Source: Bacillota bacterium
Lineage (GTDB): Bacteria; Bacillota; Clostridia; Oscillospirales; Oscillospiraceae
NCBI GenBank assembly: GCA_023459875.1
Contig: JAEWRY010000007.1
Coordinates: forward strand, 132,851 to 196,850
Reading direction: 5' to 3'
DNA: 64,000 nucleotides
Shown here: positions 42,075 through 51,453 of the stretch, one piece after another
Layout of the letters: each line of letters starts with the position of its first letter
Numbering within the stretch: position 1 is the first letter of the stretch
Position numbers and translations under genes: made by a program
Notes under the pieces: model-generated
Database searches by the model: none
What the model was told of the DNA's origin: nothing
What the model saw: the letters and a program-made list of their open reading frames with translations, nothing else

Positions 42075-44087
42075 TCAATCACGCAAAGCTATATTTGATC
42101 CCGTATATTTCTCGATCCATTCGGTCATCTCACGCAAACGGCGCAGCCGCTGTTTGGGCTGGCCGGAGCGGCTCAGTTCATGGTTTTCCCCCTTGAAAAT
42201 ACACATACGCGCGGGGATACCGCGGTCCACCAAAGCGGTGTAAAGCTGAAATCCTTCCCCCAGCGGGCATCGATAGTCCTCGGAGGAATGAATAAACAAG
42301 GTAGGCGTTTGGACATTGCCCGCATATTTCATCGGCGAGCAGTTCCACATCTTTTCCGGCCCTTCAAATATCGTCGTGTCCATCTGGTCCACGTTAAAGT
42401 CAAACCCCAGATCGGAAGTACCGTAAAAGCTCAGCCAGTTGGATATGGACCGCTGGGATACCGCGCAGGCAAACCGGTTCGTCTTCCCGATGATCCAGTT
42501 GGTCATAAACCCGCCATAGGAACCGCCGGTAACCGCCAGGCGGGACTCATCAATCTGCGGATACTTCTCCAGGACCGTGTCCACAAATTTCATGAGGCTT
42601 TCATAATCAACGGTTCCGTACTTGCCGCGCATGGCGACAAAGTCGTTCCCGCGGCCATCCGAACCCACGGGGTTGCAGAAAAAAACGAAATACCCGCGGT
42701 TGGCCCAGACTTGCATCTCATGGTAAAAAGTTTCCCCGTAAGCGATTTTAGGACCCCCGTGGATATCCAGGATGCCGGGGTAAGATTTGTTCGGGTCATA
42801 GTCCTTCGGCTTCAGAATCCAGCCGTCCAGGTCGTACTGCTGAAAAGGGAAAGAAATCCGCTCGCAGCAGGCGACATACTTTCCCCGCAGGACCGGCAGA
42901 TTGAAGCCGCTCAGGCGGCCTTGTCCCCTGCCGTCCTTTGAAAAACCGTAAAGCTCCTGCAGTCCGCCGCCATACATACATGAGGCCAGTATGGTGTCGT
43001 TTTCCACGCACAAATCGAAGTCATCCATGGATCCGTTCTCCGTGACGACCTCAAAGCGGCAGCCATGTTCGTCCATTCTCATGAGGCAGACAGAGTTGCG
43101 GATCGTGGCCAAATAATAGATTTCATTCCCGCAGACCTTTGCCAGTCTGGTTTTACCCAAACGGCAATCACTGCCTATGGCGGGATGAAGGGAATCGGGA
43201 TTGTCTGAAAAAAGGCTGACCCTTCCGGTCATGAGGGACACCTGATAGAACCTTGGGTTTTCGTTGTAGCCATACCGCTCCTGGGTACTGCCGGCGAACA
43301 CCAGCCGGTCCTTAAAACCCAGCAGATATTCAATCTGGTATTCAGCGCCGCCGTACAGGCAAACGCATTTCGCTTCTTTGGGCTCGCAGCTGTAAATCTT
43401 CTGCCGGTAGCACTTTTTGGTCTCAATGGCCTCGGCGCAGTAATATACCTTTCCATCCAGAACGGCATAGGCGTTAACTTCTTCATTTGGGGCGCTCAGG
43501 CGAACCGCATTCCCGGCGCGCCGGTCCACCAGAAAGATTGAATTGCGGGTTTTATTAATGTAGCCCAGGCCGTTGAAGCGGAAAGGCAGCTCGTCGATCA
43601 CCTGAAAATCGGATTCCTCTGCGCAGAGCTTGGCCACCTTCATCCGCTCCTGCTTACTCATCCGATGGTAATCCGGATACTTCACGTCCGTCTTTCCGAC
43701 GGCAGCATAATACCCGCCGTCCACTACGGCCAGCTCCGAAACTTCGAAAGGAAGTTCAAAAGCGCGCTCGGCCTCGCCGCCGTGGATACTGACGCGATAA
43801 AACACCGTGAAAATCTCTCCGGCCTTTTTTCTCTTCCGGTCTTCTGCGGTACGAACGTCGGAAAACAGAAGGTGCTCCGCATCTTCCCAGCAGAAACCGG
43901 CTGCTCCCCCCGCTGCCGTCAATGCAGTGGCTGTTCCGTTGCGGTATAGATATAACTGGGTTTTATAGCCGTTTTTCTTGATGTCGGCTGTTTTAACCAG
44001 AAATGCAGCCGCCTTGCCGGCCGGCGCATAGGAAACCCCGGATAAAAAACGATACCTGAGAAAATCCTCCAGTTTAGTTGCTTTCAT
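42075..44087 (-). CDS. S9 family (prolyl oligopeptidase-like) serine peptidase, copy 2
   Basis: The 670-residue protein is a full-length paralogue of the one at 627-2600. It has an N-terminal propeller region and a C-terminal hydrolase with Ser523 (GGSYGGFMTNW), Asp604 (HSSEDYRC) and His636 (GENHELSRSG). No secretion signal is seen. It follows the oligopeptide transporter genes by 71 bases and is the obvious cytosolic peptidase for the imported peptides. AAGGA precedes the ATG. Confidence 0.9.
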   Translation of the reverse strand: MKATKLEDFLRYRFLSGVSYAPAGKAAAFLVKTADIKKNGYKTQLYLYRNGTATALTAAGGAAGFCWEDAEHLLFSDVRTAEDRKRKKAGEIFTVFYRVSIHGGEAERAFELPFEVSELAVVDGGYYAAVGKTDVKYPDYHRMSKQERMKVAKLCAEESDFQVIDELPFRFNGLGYINKTRNSIFLVDRRAGNAVRLSAPNEEVNAYAVLDGKVYYCAEAIETKKCYRQKIYSCEPKEAKCVCLYGGAEYQIEYLLGFKDRLVFAGSTQERYGYNENPRFYQVSLMTGRVSLFSDNPDSLHPAIGSDCRLGKTRLAKVCGNEIYYLATIRNSVCLMRMDEHGCRFEVVTENGSMDDFDLCVENDTILASCMYGGGLQELYGFSKDGRGQGRLSGFNLPVLRGKYVACCERISFPFQQYDLDGWILKPKDYDPNKSYPGILDIHGGPKIAYGETFYHEMQVWANRGYFVFFCNPVGSDGRGNDFVAMRGKYGTVDYESLMKFVDTVLEKYPQIDESRLAVTGGSYGGFMTNWIIGKTNRFACAVSQRSISNWLSFYGTSDLGFDFNVDQMDTTIFEGPEKMWNCSPMKYAGNVQTPTLFIHSSEDYRCPLGEGFQLYTALVDRGIPARMCIFKGENHELSRSGQPKQRLRRLREMTEWIEKYTGSNIALRD

Positions 44088-44158
44088 ATGCTTATCCTTC
44101 CCGTCCGGTAATGATCTGAACTTTCTGCCGGAAAACGCCCGCTTCTTGGAAGCTCAGC

Positions 44159-45136
44159 TTAATCGTACAGATGGCAGCTCACATAGTGGCCGGGACTGAC
44201 CTCCCTGAATTCGGGAACGACCTCCCGGCACTTTTGCATGCAGTGCGTGCAGCGCTCATGGAAGGTGCAGCCTTGGGGTGGATTGGCGGGGTTCGGCACG
44301 TCCCCTTCCAATACGATCCGCTGTTTATCCAGATGAGGATCCGGAATGGGGATCGCACTGGTGAGAGCCTGCGTATAGGGATGCAGTTTATGGGCAAAAA
44401 GCTCCTCCGAACATGCCATTTCCACGATATGTCCGAGGTACATAACCGCCACACGGTCACTGATGTATTTTACAACCGACAGGTCGTGGGAAATAAAGAG
44501 ATAGGAGAGCTTCATCTCATTTTGCAGCTGCTTGAGCAAATTGAGCACCTGGGACTGGATGGAAACATCCAGCGCGGATACCGGTTCGTCGCAAACAATG
44601 AAATCCGGATTTAGGAAAATCGCGCGGGCAATGCCGATGCGCTGCCTCTGGCCGCCTGAGAATTCATGGGGATATTTATGAGCATGATAGGCCGGCAGCC
44701 CGACCCGGCTCATCAGCTCCAGCACCCTCTCGTTGATTTCGGCGTGACTCATCTTGGTATGCAGCTTCAGCGGCTCGGCTAAAGTCTTGTCGATGGTATA
44801 GCGTGGATCCAGGGAGGACAAGGGGTCCTGGAACATGATCTGCATTCTGGTCCGGTAATCGCGCATCTGTTCCGGCTTGAGTTTACAGATATCAACACCG
44901 TCAAACAGCACTTCTCCGGAGGTAGGGGAAATCAGGCGAAGAACCGAGCGCCCCAGCGTGGATTTTCCGCAGCCGGACTCTCCGACGATGCCGAGCGTCT
45001 CACAACGGTCGAGGTGAAACGAAACATCGTCCACTGCCTTCACATAGCCGACGACCTTGTTGAAAAAACCGCTTTTGATCGGGAAATATGTTTTCAAATG
45101 GGTAACCTGCAGGAGAGTATCTTTTGCTTCATTCAT
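44159..45136 (-). CDS. dppF: Oligopeptide/dipeptide ABC transporter ATP-binding protein (DppF type)
   Basis: From ATG 45136 the product is 325 residues with Walker [13 protein letters not shown], signature [15 protein letters not shown], Walker [16 protein letters not shown] and the oligopeptide-transporter tail ([14 protein letters not shown]...C) with conserved Cys. GGAGG precedes this ATG, so a longer frame overlapping dppD is rejected; the two genes overlap by eight bases. It energises peptide uptake with DppD. Confidence 0.94.
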   Translation of the reverse strand: MNEAKDTLLQVTHLKTYFPIKSGFFNKVVGYVKAVDDVSFHLDRCETLGIVGESGCGKSTLGRSVLRLISPTSGEVLFDGVDICKLKPEQMRDYRTRMQIMFQDPLSSLDPRYTIDKTLAEPLKLHTKMSHAEINERVLELMSRVGLPAYHAHKYPHEFSGGQRQRIGIARAIFLNPDFIVCDEPVSALDVSIQSQVLNLLKQLQNEMKLSYLFISHDLSVVKYISDRVAVMYLGHIVEMACSEELFAHKLHPYTQALTSAIPIPDPHLDKQRIVLEGDVPNPANPPQGCTFHERCTHCMQKCREVVPEFREVSPGHYVSCHLYD

Positions 45137-46124
45137 GTAAATACCCCTCCTTATAACGGAAGCATCTGCAGGTATGTCCGTTGCCGACGTCATACAGCTC
45201 GGGCTTCTCCGTTTCACACACTGGTGTGGCGTACCGGCACCGCGGGGCAAAACGGCATCCCTTTGGCATCGCGTAGGGAGGGGGCACGGTGCCTTCGATG
45301 GTATCCAGTACTTCCCTGTCCTCATTGATCTTGGGGATACATTTGAGGAGGCTCTGGGTATAGGGATGGCTGGGATGGTCGAAGAGCTCCATCACCTCGG
45401 CGGTCTCCACAACGTAACCGGCGTACATGACGATCACCCGGTCGCACATCTCGGCAACCACGCCCATATTATGGGTGATCATCAGGATGGCGGTGTTGTA
45501 CTCCTTTTTCAGCTTCGTCATCAGTTCCAGGATCTGTGCCTGGATCGTCACGTCCAGCGCCGTTGTGGGCTCGTCTGCTATCAGCAGCTTCGGGCTGCAG
45601 GAAAGTCCCATGGCGATCATCACGCGCTGCAGCATACCGCCTGAGAGCTCGTGGGGGTAGTTTTTCGCAATCATTTCAGGTCTGGAAATCCCGACGTCCT
45701 TGAGGAGACCGATGGATGTCTCCAACGCCTCCTTTTTGCTCAAGCCTTTATGAAAACGCAGTACTTCCGAAAGCTGATAACCAATTGTAAAAACCGGATT
45801 CAAACTGGTCATGGGCTCCTGAAAGATCATAGCCATATCTTGGCCGCGAAGGGCCAGGAGCTCTTTATACGACAGTTTGCGCATGTCCCTGCCGTCAAAG
45901 ACGATCTCACCTTCCACAACCCTGCCGATTCCTTTGGGGAGAAGCTGCATCACAGAAAGGGCAGTCACGCTCTTGCCGCAGCCGGATTCACCCACGATGC
46001 CCAGAGTCTCGCCGGGATACAGTTCCAGGTCCACGCCATCCACTGCGCGAACCTGGCTGTCGATGGTTTTAAACTCTGTGCACAGTCCCTTTACTTTTAG
46101 AATGGGTTCTTTCAAATTTATCAC
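45129..46124 (-). CDS. dppD: Oligopeptide/dipeptide ABC transporter ATP-binding protein (DppD type)
   Basis: The 331-residue protein carries Walker [14 protein letters not shown], signature [17 protein letters not shown], Walker [17 protein letters not shown] and the C-terminal oligo_HPY-type tail ([18 protein letters not shown]). It pairs with DppF to drive the DppBC channel. A GC-rich hairpin separates it from dppA. Confidence 0.94.
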   Translation of the reverse strand: MINLKEPILKVKGLCTEFKTIDSQVRAVDGVDLELYPGETLGIVGESGCGKSVTALSVMQLLPKGIGRVVEGEIVFDGRDMRKLSYKELLALRGQDMAMIFQEPMTSLNPVFTIGYQLSEVLRFHKGLSKKEALETSIGLLKDVGISRPEMIAKNYPHELSGGMLQRVMIAMGLSCSPKLLIADEPTTALDVTIQAQILELMTKLKKEYNTAILMITHNMGVVAEMCDRVIVMYAGYVVETAEVMELFDHPSHPYTQSLLKCIPKINEDREVLDTIEGTVPPPYAMPKGCRFAPRCRYATPVCETEKPELYDVGNGHTCRCFRYKEGYLHE

Positions 46125-46162
46125 CTTTCGCGAATACTGCGCCCTTCCGCTAAAAATGCGCC

Positions 46163-46203
46163 GTCCTTGCGGCGGCCCGTCTGAAGGCGGGCCGCCGCAG
46201 GAC
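46163..46203 (-). terminator. Strong GC-rich hairpin between dppA and dppD
   Basis: GTCC plus TGCGGCGGCCCG (46163-46179, one bulged T) pair with 46188-46203 around an eight-base loop. It lies just after the binding-protein gene in the direction of transcription, as at 27825-27863, and probably sets a higher level of dppA mRNA than of the ATPase genes. Confidence 0.6.
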
Positions 46204-46220
46204 CGTTAAAAACAAAGAGA

Positions 46221-47834
46221 TCAGGAGATAGACAGATACTGGAACCGCAAAGTTCCGTCTGGATAGTACACGAAGCCGCTGACGTTATCACGGCCGCAGT
46301 AAGAGAAGCTGTACTGATACATCTCGGCAACGGGGCAGTCCTCGGCGAAGATATACTGCATCTCTTTATAGATGGAAAGGCGTTCTTCCTCCGTAGCGGC
46401 GGCTTCAGCCTTCTTATACAGCTCGTCGAACTTATCATTGTGATAGTTGAAGTAGTTGTAGCTGGAGCTCTGGGTGTACATGCAGTTTACAAGGTAGCCG
46501 GGGTCGCCGATAAACGGATTGAAGCGGTTGATGAAGATCTGGAGGTTGCGCTTGGCGGCTTCAGACAGGAACGCAGCGCGGTCCATCTCGTTGATGGTCA
46601 TGTTGATGTTGACCTGCTTCAGAGCGGCCTGGATTGCGACGGCAGACTCTTCCCAGTCGGTAAAGCCGTTGCCCAGGGTCATCGTACAGTCAAATCCGTT
46701 GGGATAGCCGGCCTCGGTGAGCAGTTCCTTGGCCTTTTCGACGTTCGTCTGATAGCAGGTTTTATCGTCGCTGATGTGCCCGCTCACGTTATCAGGCAGC
46801 ATGGAGGTTGTGCGAACCGCATTGCCGGACATAATCTCGTTCACAAGGTCGTCATAAGGAATCAGGCAGGCCACAGCCTGGCGGACCTTAACATTGTCGA
46901 AGGGAGCGACATTATTGTTCATGCAAAGGAACAGGTGCTTGTTGGAGGCATTCTGAATGACCGTAATGCCCTTCTCGGCGGAAACGGTGGCGATGTTTTT
47001 CTCATCCAGGTCGAGAGCGATATCCACGTCGCCGTTCTCCAGCAGCATCTGGCGGTTGGAGGCTTCCGGAACCAGCTCATAAGTCACGGAACTGTTCTTG
47101 GCTTTTTCATCGCCCCAGTAGGCGTCGCCGCGGCTGGCCAGAACCACGGATTTGGTGGTGTCGTAGGAGGTGATCTCATAGGGGCCGGAGCCGCAGGCAT
47201 TGGTGGTCAGGAAATCGGGGTTACCGGCGATTCCCTTTTCAGCGGCGGCTTTATCCACGATGCAGAAGGAATAGATTTCCAGCAGGCGCAGGAACATGTT
47301 GCACCTCTGGCTCAGGGTGAGCACAACCGTCTGGTCGTCGGGAGCCTTCATGTCCGTGATGTTGGTCAGGGTGAAGAAGAAGCTGGAGTTGGCGTTGTCG
47401 CGGCAGTGCTCAAAGGACCAGATAACGTCCGCGGAGGTCACCTTGTTTCCGCTGGTAAAGGTAGCCGCCGGATTCAGATGGAAGGTCCAGACCAGACCGT
47501 CCTCGCTGGTCTCCCAGCTCTTGGCCAGGTTGCCCTCAAGCTTGCTGGTGTCGGCGACAAGATGCCCGTTCTTATCGGTGGTCGAGGCGTACTTGACCAG
47601 GCGGTCATAAACGGAGTACTCGAACGCGGAGGTGGTGGCATCGGTCTGATCCCAGGGATTCAGAGTGTTGCCAAGGGATGCGGCCGCAACCACGACGCCG
47701 GTTTTAGCCGGGGCGGAAGGGGCTGCGCTGGAAGACGGGGTGCTCGTGGAGTTTGCGTTGCCTGCGCAGGCGCTCATGGCTAAGGTCATGGCTACGCAAA
47801 GGATCAGCGCGGTAATTTGCTTCAGCTTTTTCAT
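46221..47834 (-). CDS. dppA: Oligopeptide-binding lipoprotein of ABC transporter (DppA type)
   Basis: From ATG 47834 the product is 537 residues. The signal MKKLKQITALILCVAMTLAMSACAGN ends in a lipobox Cys, followed by a Ser/Thr/Pro tether. The mature protein is a family 5 solute-binding protein, with NPWDQTDATTSAFEYSVYDRL, LAKSWETSEDGLVWTFHL and VRQAVACLIPYDDLVNEI. GGAGATA precedes the ATG. It captures peptides or similar solutes outside the membrane. Unlike the usual order, it sits third, after the two permease genes. Confidence 0.93.
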   Translation of the reverse strand: MKKLKQITALILCVAMTLAMSACAGNANSTSTPSSSAAPSAPAKTGVVVAAASLGNTLNPWDQTDATTSAFEYSVYDRLVKYASTTDKNGHLVADTSKLEGNLAKSWETSEDGLVWTFHLNPAATFTSGNKVTSADVIWSFEHCRDNANSSFFFTLTNITDMKAPDDQTVVLTLSQRCNMFLRLLEIYSFCIVDKAAAEKGIAGNPDFLTTNACGSGPYEITSYDTTKSVVLASRGDAYWGDEKAKNSSVTYELVPEASNRQMLLENGDVDIALDLDEKNIATVSAEKGITVIQNASNKHLFLCMNNNVAPFDNVKVRQAVACLIPYDDLVNEIMSGNAVRTTSMLPDNVSGHISDDKTCYQTNVEKAKELLTEAGYPNGFDCTMTLGNGFTDWEESAVAIQAALKQVNINMTINEMDRAAFLSEAAKRNLQIFINRFNPFIGDPGYLVNCMYTQSSSYNYFNYHNDKFDELYKKAEAAATEEERLSIYKEMQYIFAEDCPVAEMYQYSFSYCGRDNVSGFVYYPDGTLRFQYLSIS

Positions 47835-47963
47835 TTTTATCTCCTTTTCTTTTTTGGGATTTTTTTTGCTTATATGAAACCTGGGATATGCGCACGAGTA
47901 TGTGGTATGCCGCAATGTCTCACGCCGGAATAGAGCGGCAAGGCCGGTACAGGGACGAAGAGG

Positions 47964-48848
47964 TCAGACGCCTGTGCGGTTATGCGGATCCAGGATATCG
48001 CGGAGTCCGTCGCCTATCAGGTTAAAGCCCAGAATCGATGTCATAATGGCTAACCCGGGGAACGTGGCCATCCACCACTGGCCGGAGATGATGTAGCTGC
48101 GGGCTTCCGAGATCATGTTGCCCCATTCCGCCTTAGGCGGCTGTACTCCCATTCCCAAGAAGCTCAGGCTGGACACCGTTAAAATCGCAAAGCCCAGACC
48201 CAGCGTCGCCTTCACCATCAGCTGGCTGATGCAGTTAGGCAGCACATGATGGAAGATCAGCTGCGGATTGGACAGGCCGATGGCCACCCCTGCTTCAATA
48301 TACGGCCTTCCGCGGATACTGGAGGTCTCGGCAAACATCAGCCGGGCGTAGTCAGGAATACTGACGATGCCCACGGCGATCATGGCGCTCACGGTACCGC
48401 GCCCAATGCCAGCTGCGATGACGATGGCCAGGACCAACGAGGGAAACGCGCACATAGCATCCATAACACGCATAATGACGATACTGAAAAGGCCGCCGTA
48501 ATAGCCGGCGATACCGCCCAGGGTAGTGCCGATGATGAGAGAAATGCCAACGGAAATCACGCCGCACCATATACTGATCCGTGCGCCGTATAGAATCCGG
48601 CTGAACACGTCGCGGCCATACTGGTCGGTTCCAAGCAGATGTTTACCCCCCGGAGGAAGCAGTTTGTCGCTGAAGTTCAGCGCCAGGGGGTCGTACGGAG
48701 CAATGCGCCGCGCCAGAAGTGCGATTACAACCCAGAACAGGATGAAGCACAGTCCGATGACAGCCAGCTTATTCCTGCTGAAGGTCTGCCAAAGAGTGCT
48801 ATGCCTCGGCTCGGCGCTCGCAGATTCATTCTTTTTCACGATATTCAC
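47964..48848 (-). CDS. dppC: Peptide ABC transporter permease (DppC type)
   Basis: The 294-residue protein has the N-terminal OppC segment (TLWQTFSRNKLAVIGLCFILFWVVIAL), HLLGTDQYGRDVFSRILYGARISI and about six helices. The EAA loop reads EAGVAIGLSNPQLIFHHVLPNC. It forms the channel with DppB. Translation seems to begin at GTG 48848 without a strong ribosome site. The gap of about 130 bases to dppA holds no hairpin of note. Confidence 0.92.
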   Translation of the reverse strand: MNIVKKNESASAEPRHSTLWQTFSRNKLAVIGLCFILFWVVIALLARRIAPYDPLALNFSDKLLPPGGKHLLGTDQYGRDVFSRILYGARISIWCGVISVGISLIIGTTLGGIAGYYGGLFSIVIMRVMDAMCAFPSLVLAIVIAAGIGRGTVSAMIAVGIVSIPDYARLMFAETSSIRGRPYIEAGVAIGLSNPQLIFHHVLPNCISQLMVKATLGLGFAILTVSSLSFLGMGVQPPKAEWGNMISEARSYIISGQWWMATFPGLAIMTSILGFNLIGDGLRDILDPHNRTGV

Positions 48849-48887
48849 CCAAATCCATCAAAACGTTACTTAAGGCAGAGGACCGGA

Positions 48888-49910
48888 TCATTCATAATTG
48901 ATTCTGTGATCTACGACCGTGTATAAAATATCCAGAATCAAATTGATCATAACATAGAGTACTGCGCTCATGAGGGCAAAGGCCTGCACCGGATTATAAT
49001 CCATATTCAAAATAGAGTTCGTGACATAGGAGCCGATCCCCGGCCACGAGAAGATCGTCTCCACAACGACGGTGTAGCCCAGCATCATGCCGAACTGTGT
49101 GCCCAGAACGGTAAGAATCGGGATCAGGGCATTGCGCAAACCATGCCGGTTTATTACAATGTGCTCCTTCATGCCTTTAGCGCGGGCGGTGCGGATATAA
49201 TCCTGAGAAAGGACCTCTAGCATGCTGGCGCGGGTCATTCTGGCCAGAACAGCCATGGAGGACATGCTCAGCGTCAGGGCTGGCAGGATCAGATGAGCGG
49301 CTGAATCCTTGAGAGCGACCATATCACCGGTCAGGAGGCTGTCCAGCACAAACAGGCCGGTAACGGTAGTCGGGGGATTGATATTGCTGCTGATTCTGCC
49401 CATTGGCGCCACCGCCCAGTGCAGCCTTGCGTACAGCACCAGAATCAGCATCAGTCCAAACCAGAAAACCGGCACCGTAGAGCCCAGCATCGAGAAAATC
49501 CGTGCAGCGTGATCAAGGGGGGAATTTTTATGTTTCGCCGACATGATACCCAGCGGCACGCCAATCAAAATTGCGATCAGAATCGCCCAGATCGCAAGCT
49601 CCAGACTCGCGGGAAAACGCCTCTGGAAATCAGACAGCACGGTCATGTGCGTATGCCAGGAGTAGCCGAAATCCCCGTGGCAAAGGCCGATAATATAATT
49701 TAGGAACTGGATATAAACAGGCTTATCCAGTCCCCACTCCTCATTGAGTTGGTCAATTTGTGCTTGGGTCGCCATTTCTCCCAGATACGTGCGGGCAGGG
49801 TCGCCCGGCATTACGCGCGTCAGGAAGAATATGATGATAATTACCAGCAGAATTGCTGGAATCGCATACAGCAGACGCTTCAAAACATATTTTAAATTTA
49901 TTTCAGCCAT
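48888..49910 (-). CDS. dppB: Peptide ABC transporter permease (DppB type)
   Basis: The 340-residue protein has the OppB features: YVLKRLLYAIPAILLVIIIIFFLTRVMPGDPARTYLG at the N-terminus, an EAA-type loop DYIRTARAKGMKEHIVINRHGLRNALIP, and six helices. It is the first transporter gene of the operon dppBCADF. The assigned ATG at 49910 lies immediately after GGGGG, with almost no spacing, so the initiation site is unusual; a frame through the upstream element ends at 49898 and could couple translation. The upstream leader contains a structured element. Confidence 0.9.
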   Translation of the reverse strand: MAEINLKYVLKRLLYAIPAILLVIIIIFFLTRVMPGDPARTYLGEMATQAQIDQLNEEWGLDKPVYIQFLNYIIGLCHGDFGYSWHTHMTVLSDFQRRFPASLELAIWAILIAILIGVPLGIMSAKHKNSPLDHAARIFSMLGSTVPVFWFGLMLILVLYARLHWAVAPMGRISSNINPPTTVTGLFVLDSLLTGDMVALKDSAAHLILPALTLSMSSMAVLARMTRASMLEVLSQDYIRTARAKGMKEHIVINRHGLRNALIPILTVLGTQFGMMLGYTVVVETIFSWPGIGSYVTNSILNMDYNPVQAFALMSAVLYVMINLILDILYTVVDHRINYE

Positions 49911-49941
49911 CCCCCTTCATAACCGGCAGATACTATTTTCT

Positions 49942-50118
49942 TATTAATCGGCAGATAAAATCTGCCGATTAATACCGCCGCATTTTGCGGCGGACGGCGG
50001 CAAGCCGCCGGGAAAAGCCGTTCAATACTGATTATGTAAAAGTGCAGGCACTTTTGCGGCTCGCCATCAGCGAGTTTAAAAAGTAGGCTTTCTCTGCTCT
50101 TTAAATATAAATCAGTAT
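49942..50118 (-). repeat. Composite structured element of consecutive inverted repeats in the dppB leader
   Basis: Between dppB and the LLM gene lie five inverted repeats. A 15-bp perfect stem (49942-49956 with 49960-49974, AAA loop) is followed by CCGCCGCA/TGCGGCGG (49975-49993) and CGGCGGC/GCCGCCG (49995-50010). Then the nine-base arms ATACTGATT (50025-50033) and AATCAGTAT (50110-50118) enclose AAAAGTGC/GCACTTTT (50038-50055) and CTCGC/GCGAG (50060-50074). Such density of stems suggests a folded RNA or a mobile palindromic (MITE/REP-like) element. No other copy was seen in the window. Confidence 0.6.
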
Positions 50119-50183
50119 GATACACCGACGTATCCAGCCGGATAACACTCGACTACGCGCTTCGGCTCTCTTTGCCGGTGCAT
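50112..50183 (-). CDS. 23-residue small ORF with perfect Shine-Dalgarno site
   Basis: On the minus strand GGAGGTG (50191-50197) sits seven bases before an ATG at 50183, opening a 23-codon frame that begins MHRQREPKRVVECY and ends in Tyr before TGA. The stop codon overlaps the terminal arm of the structured element at 50110-50118. The ribosome site is the best in the neighbourhood and dppB itself has a poor one. It may be a leader peptide controlling the downstream element and dppB, or part of a mobile element. No family was recognised. Confidence 0.45.
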   Translation of the reverse strand: MHRQREPKRVVECYPAGYVGVSY

Positions 50184-50253
50184 CTGTTCTCACCTCCGGA
50201 TAGATAAATGATCTGATTCCGCAGGAGATTTCATTAATGCGAAACTCAATAAT

Positions 50254-50281
50254 AATTTATTACTTTTCCAAAGAGTAACAA
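50254..50281 (-). promoter_or_regulatory. Candidate promoter for the dpp leader
   Basis: On the minus strand TTGTTA (50276-50281) and TAAATT (50254-50259) are 16 bases apart. It would give a leader of about 340 bases that contains the small ORF and the structured element before dppB. Confidence 0.35.
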
Positions 50282-50339
50282 TTTTTACCCGGAACGTCAA
50301 GATGGGATAACCTACAATTTTATTCCTTGATACTGCAGG

Positions 50340-51365
50340 TTATTTAAATTTTTTGATAACGTCCTCCGCAAACCACTGCATTTCATCGTAAAACTCTGGC
50401 ATTGTATTGGCTGTAAACAGCAGCGCCGGCAGACTGGTAACGCCAGCGTCGCGGTATTGCTCGATTCGGCAGGCAACCTCATCGGGCGTTCCGATCAGAT
50501 CCCGATCAATGCAGTCGCTCAGATCCATTCCTTTCATGGTAGAGGATGCCAGTGACAGCATGTGCCGATACTGCTGGGAGACAGTGTATTTATTCCAGGC
50601 TTCTTCATGGGTGCGGCCCAGGGCCACCGTGAACTGCGGTGCCACATCAACCTCATCCTGGCGGCGGCCGTTCTCCTCCAGCAGACGGTGTAAAATCTCT
50701 ACGCGTCCGCGGAATTCTTCCACCGTATAGCCGCTCGGCAGCCAGCCCTGTCCATAACGGGCGGCGCGGGCAATCCCCTGGTCGCTGTTTCCGCCTATGT
50801 AGAAGGGGAAGGGGTTGGAGACCGGCTTTGGCGTACTCTGCAGATCCTTAACCTCAAAATAGTCGCCCTTGTAAGATACCACGTCCTCGGTGAACAGGCG
50901 GTGTAAAATCTCCAGGGATTCATCCACCATTTTACCGCGCAGTTTTCCCTCGGCGGCGTCTCCGAACAGGGCTTCAAATTCCTCCCGGTATGCGCCCATT
51001 CCTACGCCCAGCATCAGCCGTCCCCCGCAAAGCCGGTCCAGACTGGCCAGTTCCTTGGCTAGGATTCCGGGCTGTCTGAACGGAAGCACCAGCAGTCCGG
51101 TAGCCAGCTTCAGCGTAGTGGTATGCTCACCGATAGCCGCAAGGGTAATGAGCGGAGCGAAATAATTCGGCGCCTGTCCAAAATCCTCCACCACATAGCG
51201 TTGCGTCGCCACGTGGTCGTTGCCCCAGACGGAAGCATATCCCAGTTCCTCCGCCTTAACCGCAATGCGGATGTTGTCCCGAATATCCTTTACAAAGGGA
51301 ATTGGGTACATCAGTCCCTCGGTACCGGTGGGGATCCCCACGCCGAATTCCAGTTTTCGTTTCAT
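50340..51365 (-). CDS. LLM class flavin/F420-dependent oxidoreductase, copy 2
   Basis: The 341-residue protein is a close paralogue of copy 1. It shares IPTGTEGLM, SVWGNDHVATQRYVVEDFGQAPNYFAPL, FRQPGILAKELASLDRLCGGRLMLGVGMGAYREEFEALFG and NPFPFYIGGNSDQGIARAARYGQGWLPSG. It is a TIM-barrel oxidoreductase using FMN or F420. ATG 51365 is chosen over GTG 51374, though neither has a strong ribosome site. It follows the M20 amidohydrolase gene in a leftward run. Confidence 0.87.
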   Translation of the reverse strand: MKRKLEFGVGIPTGTEGLMYPIPFVKDIRDNIRIAVKAEELGYASVWGNDHVATQRYVVEDFGQAPNYFAPLITLAAIGEHTTTLKLATGLLVLPFRQPGILAKELASLDRLCGGRLMLGVGMGAYREEFEALFGDAAEGKLRGKMVDESLEILHRLFTEDVVSYKGDYFEVKDLQSTPKPVSNPFPFYIGGNSDQGIARAARYGQGWLPSGYTVEEFRGRVEILHRLLEENGRRQDEVDVAPQFTVALGRTHEEAWNKYTVSQQYRHMLSLASSTMKGMDLSDCIDRDLIGTPDEVACRIEQYRDAGVTSLPALLFTANTMPEFYDEMQWFAEDVIKKFK

Positions 51366-51453
51366 TTTTGTCACAGGGTGCGGCAGCTGCGGCGCCCTTC
51401 CTTTCCAAGAATAGGTCTGACAAACGCTCCGTTTTGAGCCGCGGAGGAGACCA

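Noticed and set aside
46440..47783. 447-codon open frame on the plus strand opposite dppA
   Set aside because: It is the antisense shadow of a lipoprotein gene with a clear signal peptide and family match.
49898..50125. 75-codon open frame across the structured element upstream of dppB
   Set aside because: It reads through several perfect stems, so its amino acid sequence is dictated by the palindromes, and it has no ribosome site. It is kept only as a possible coupling frame.
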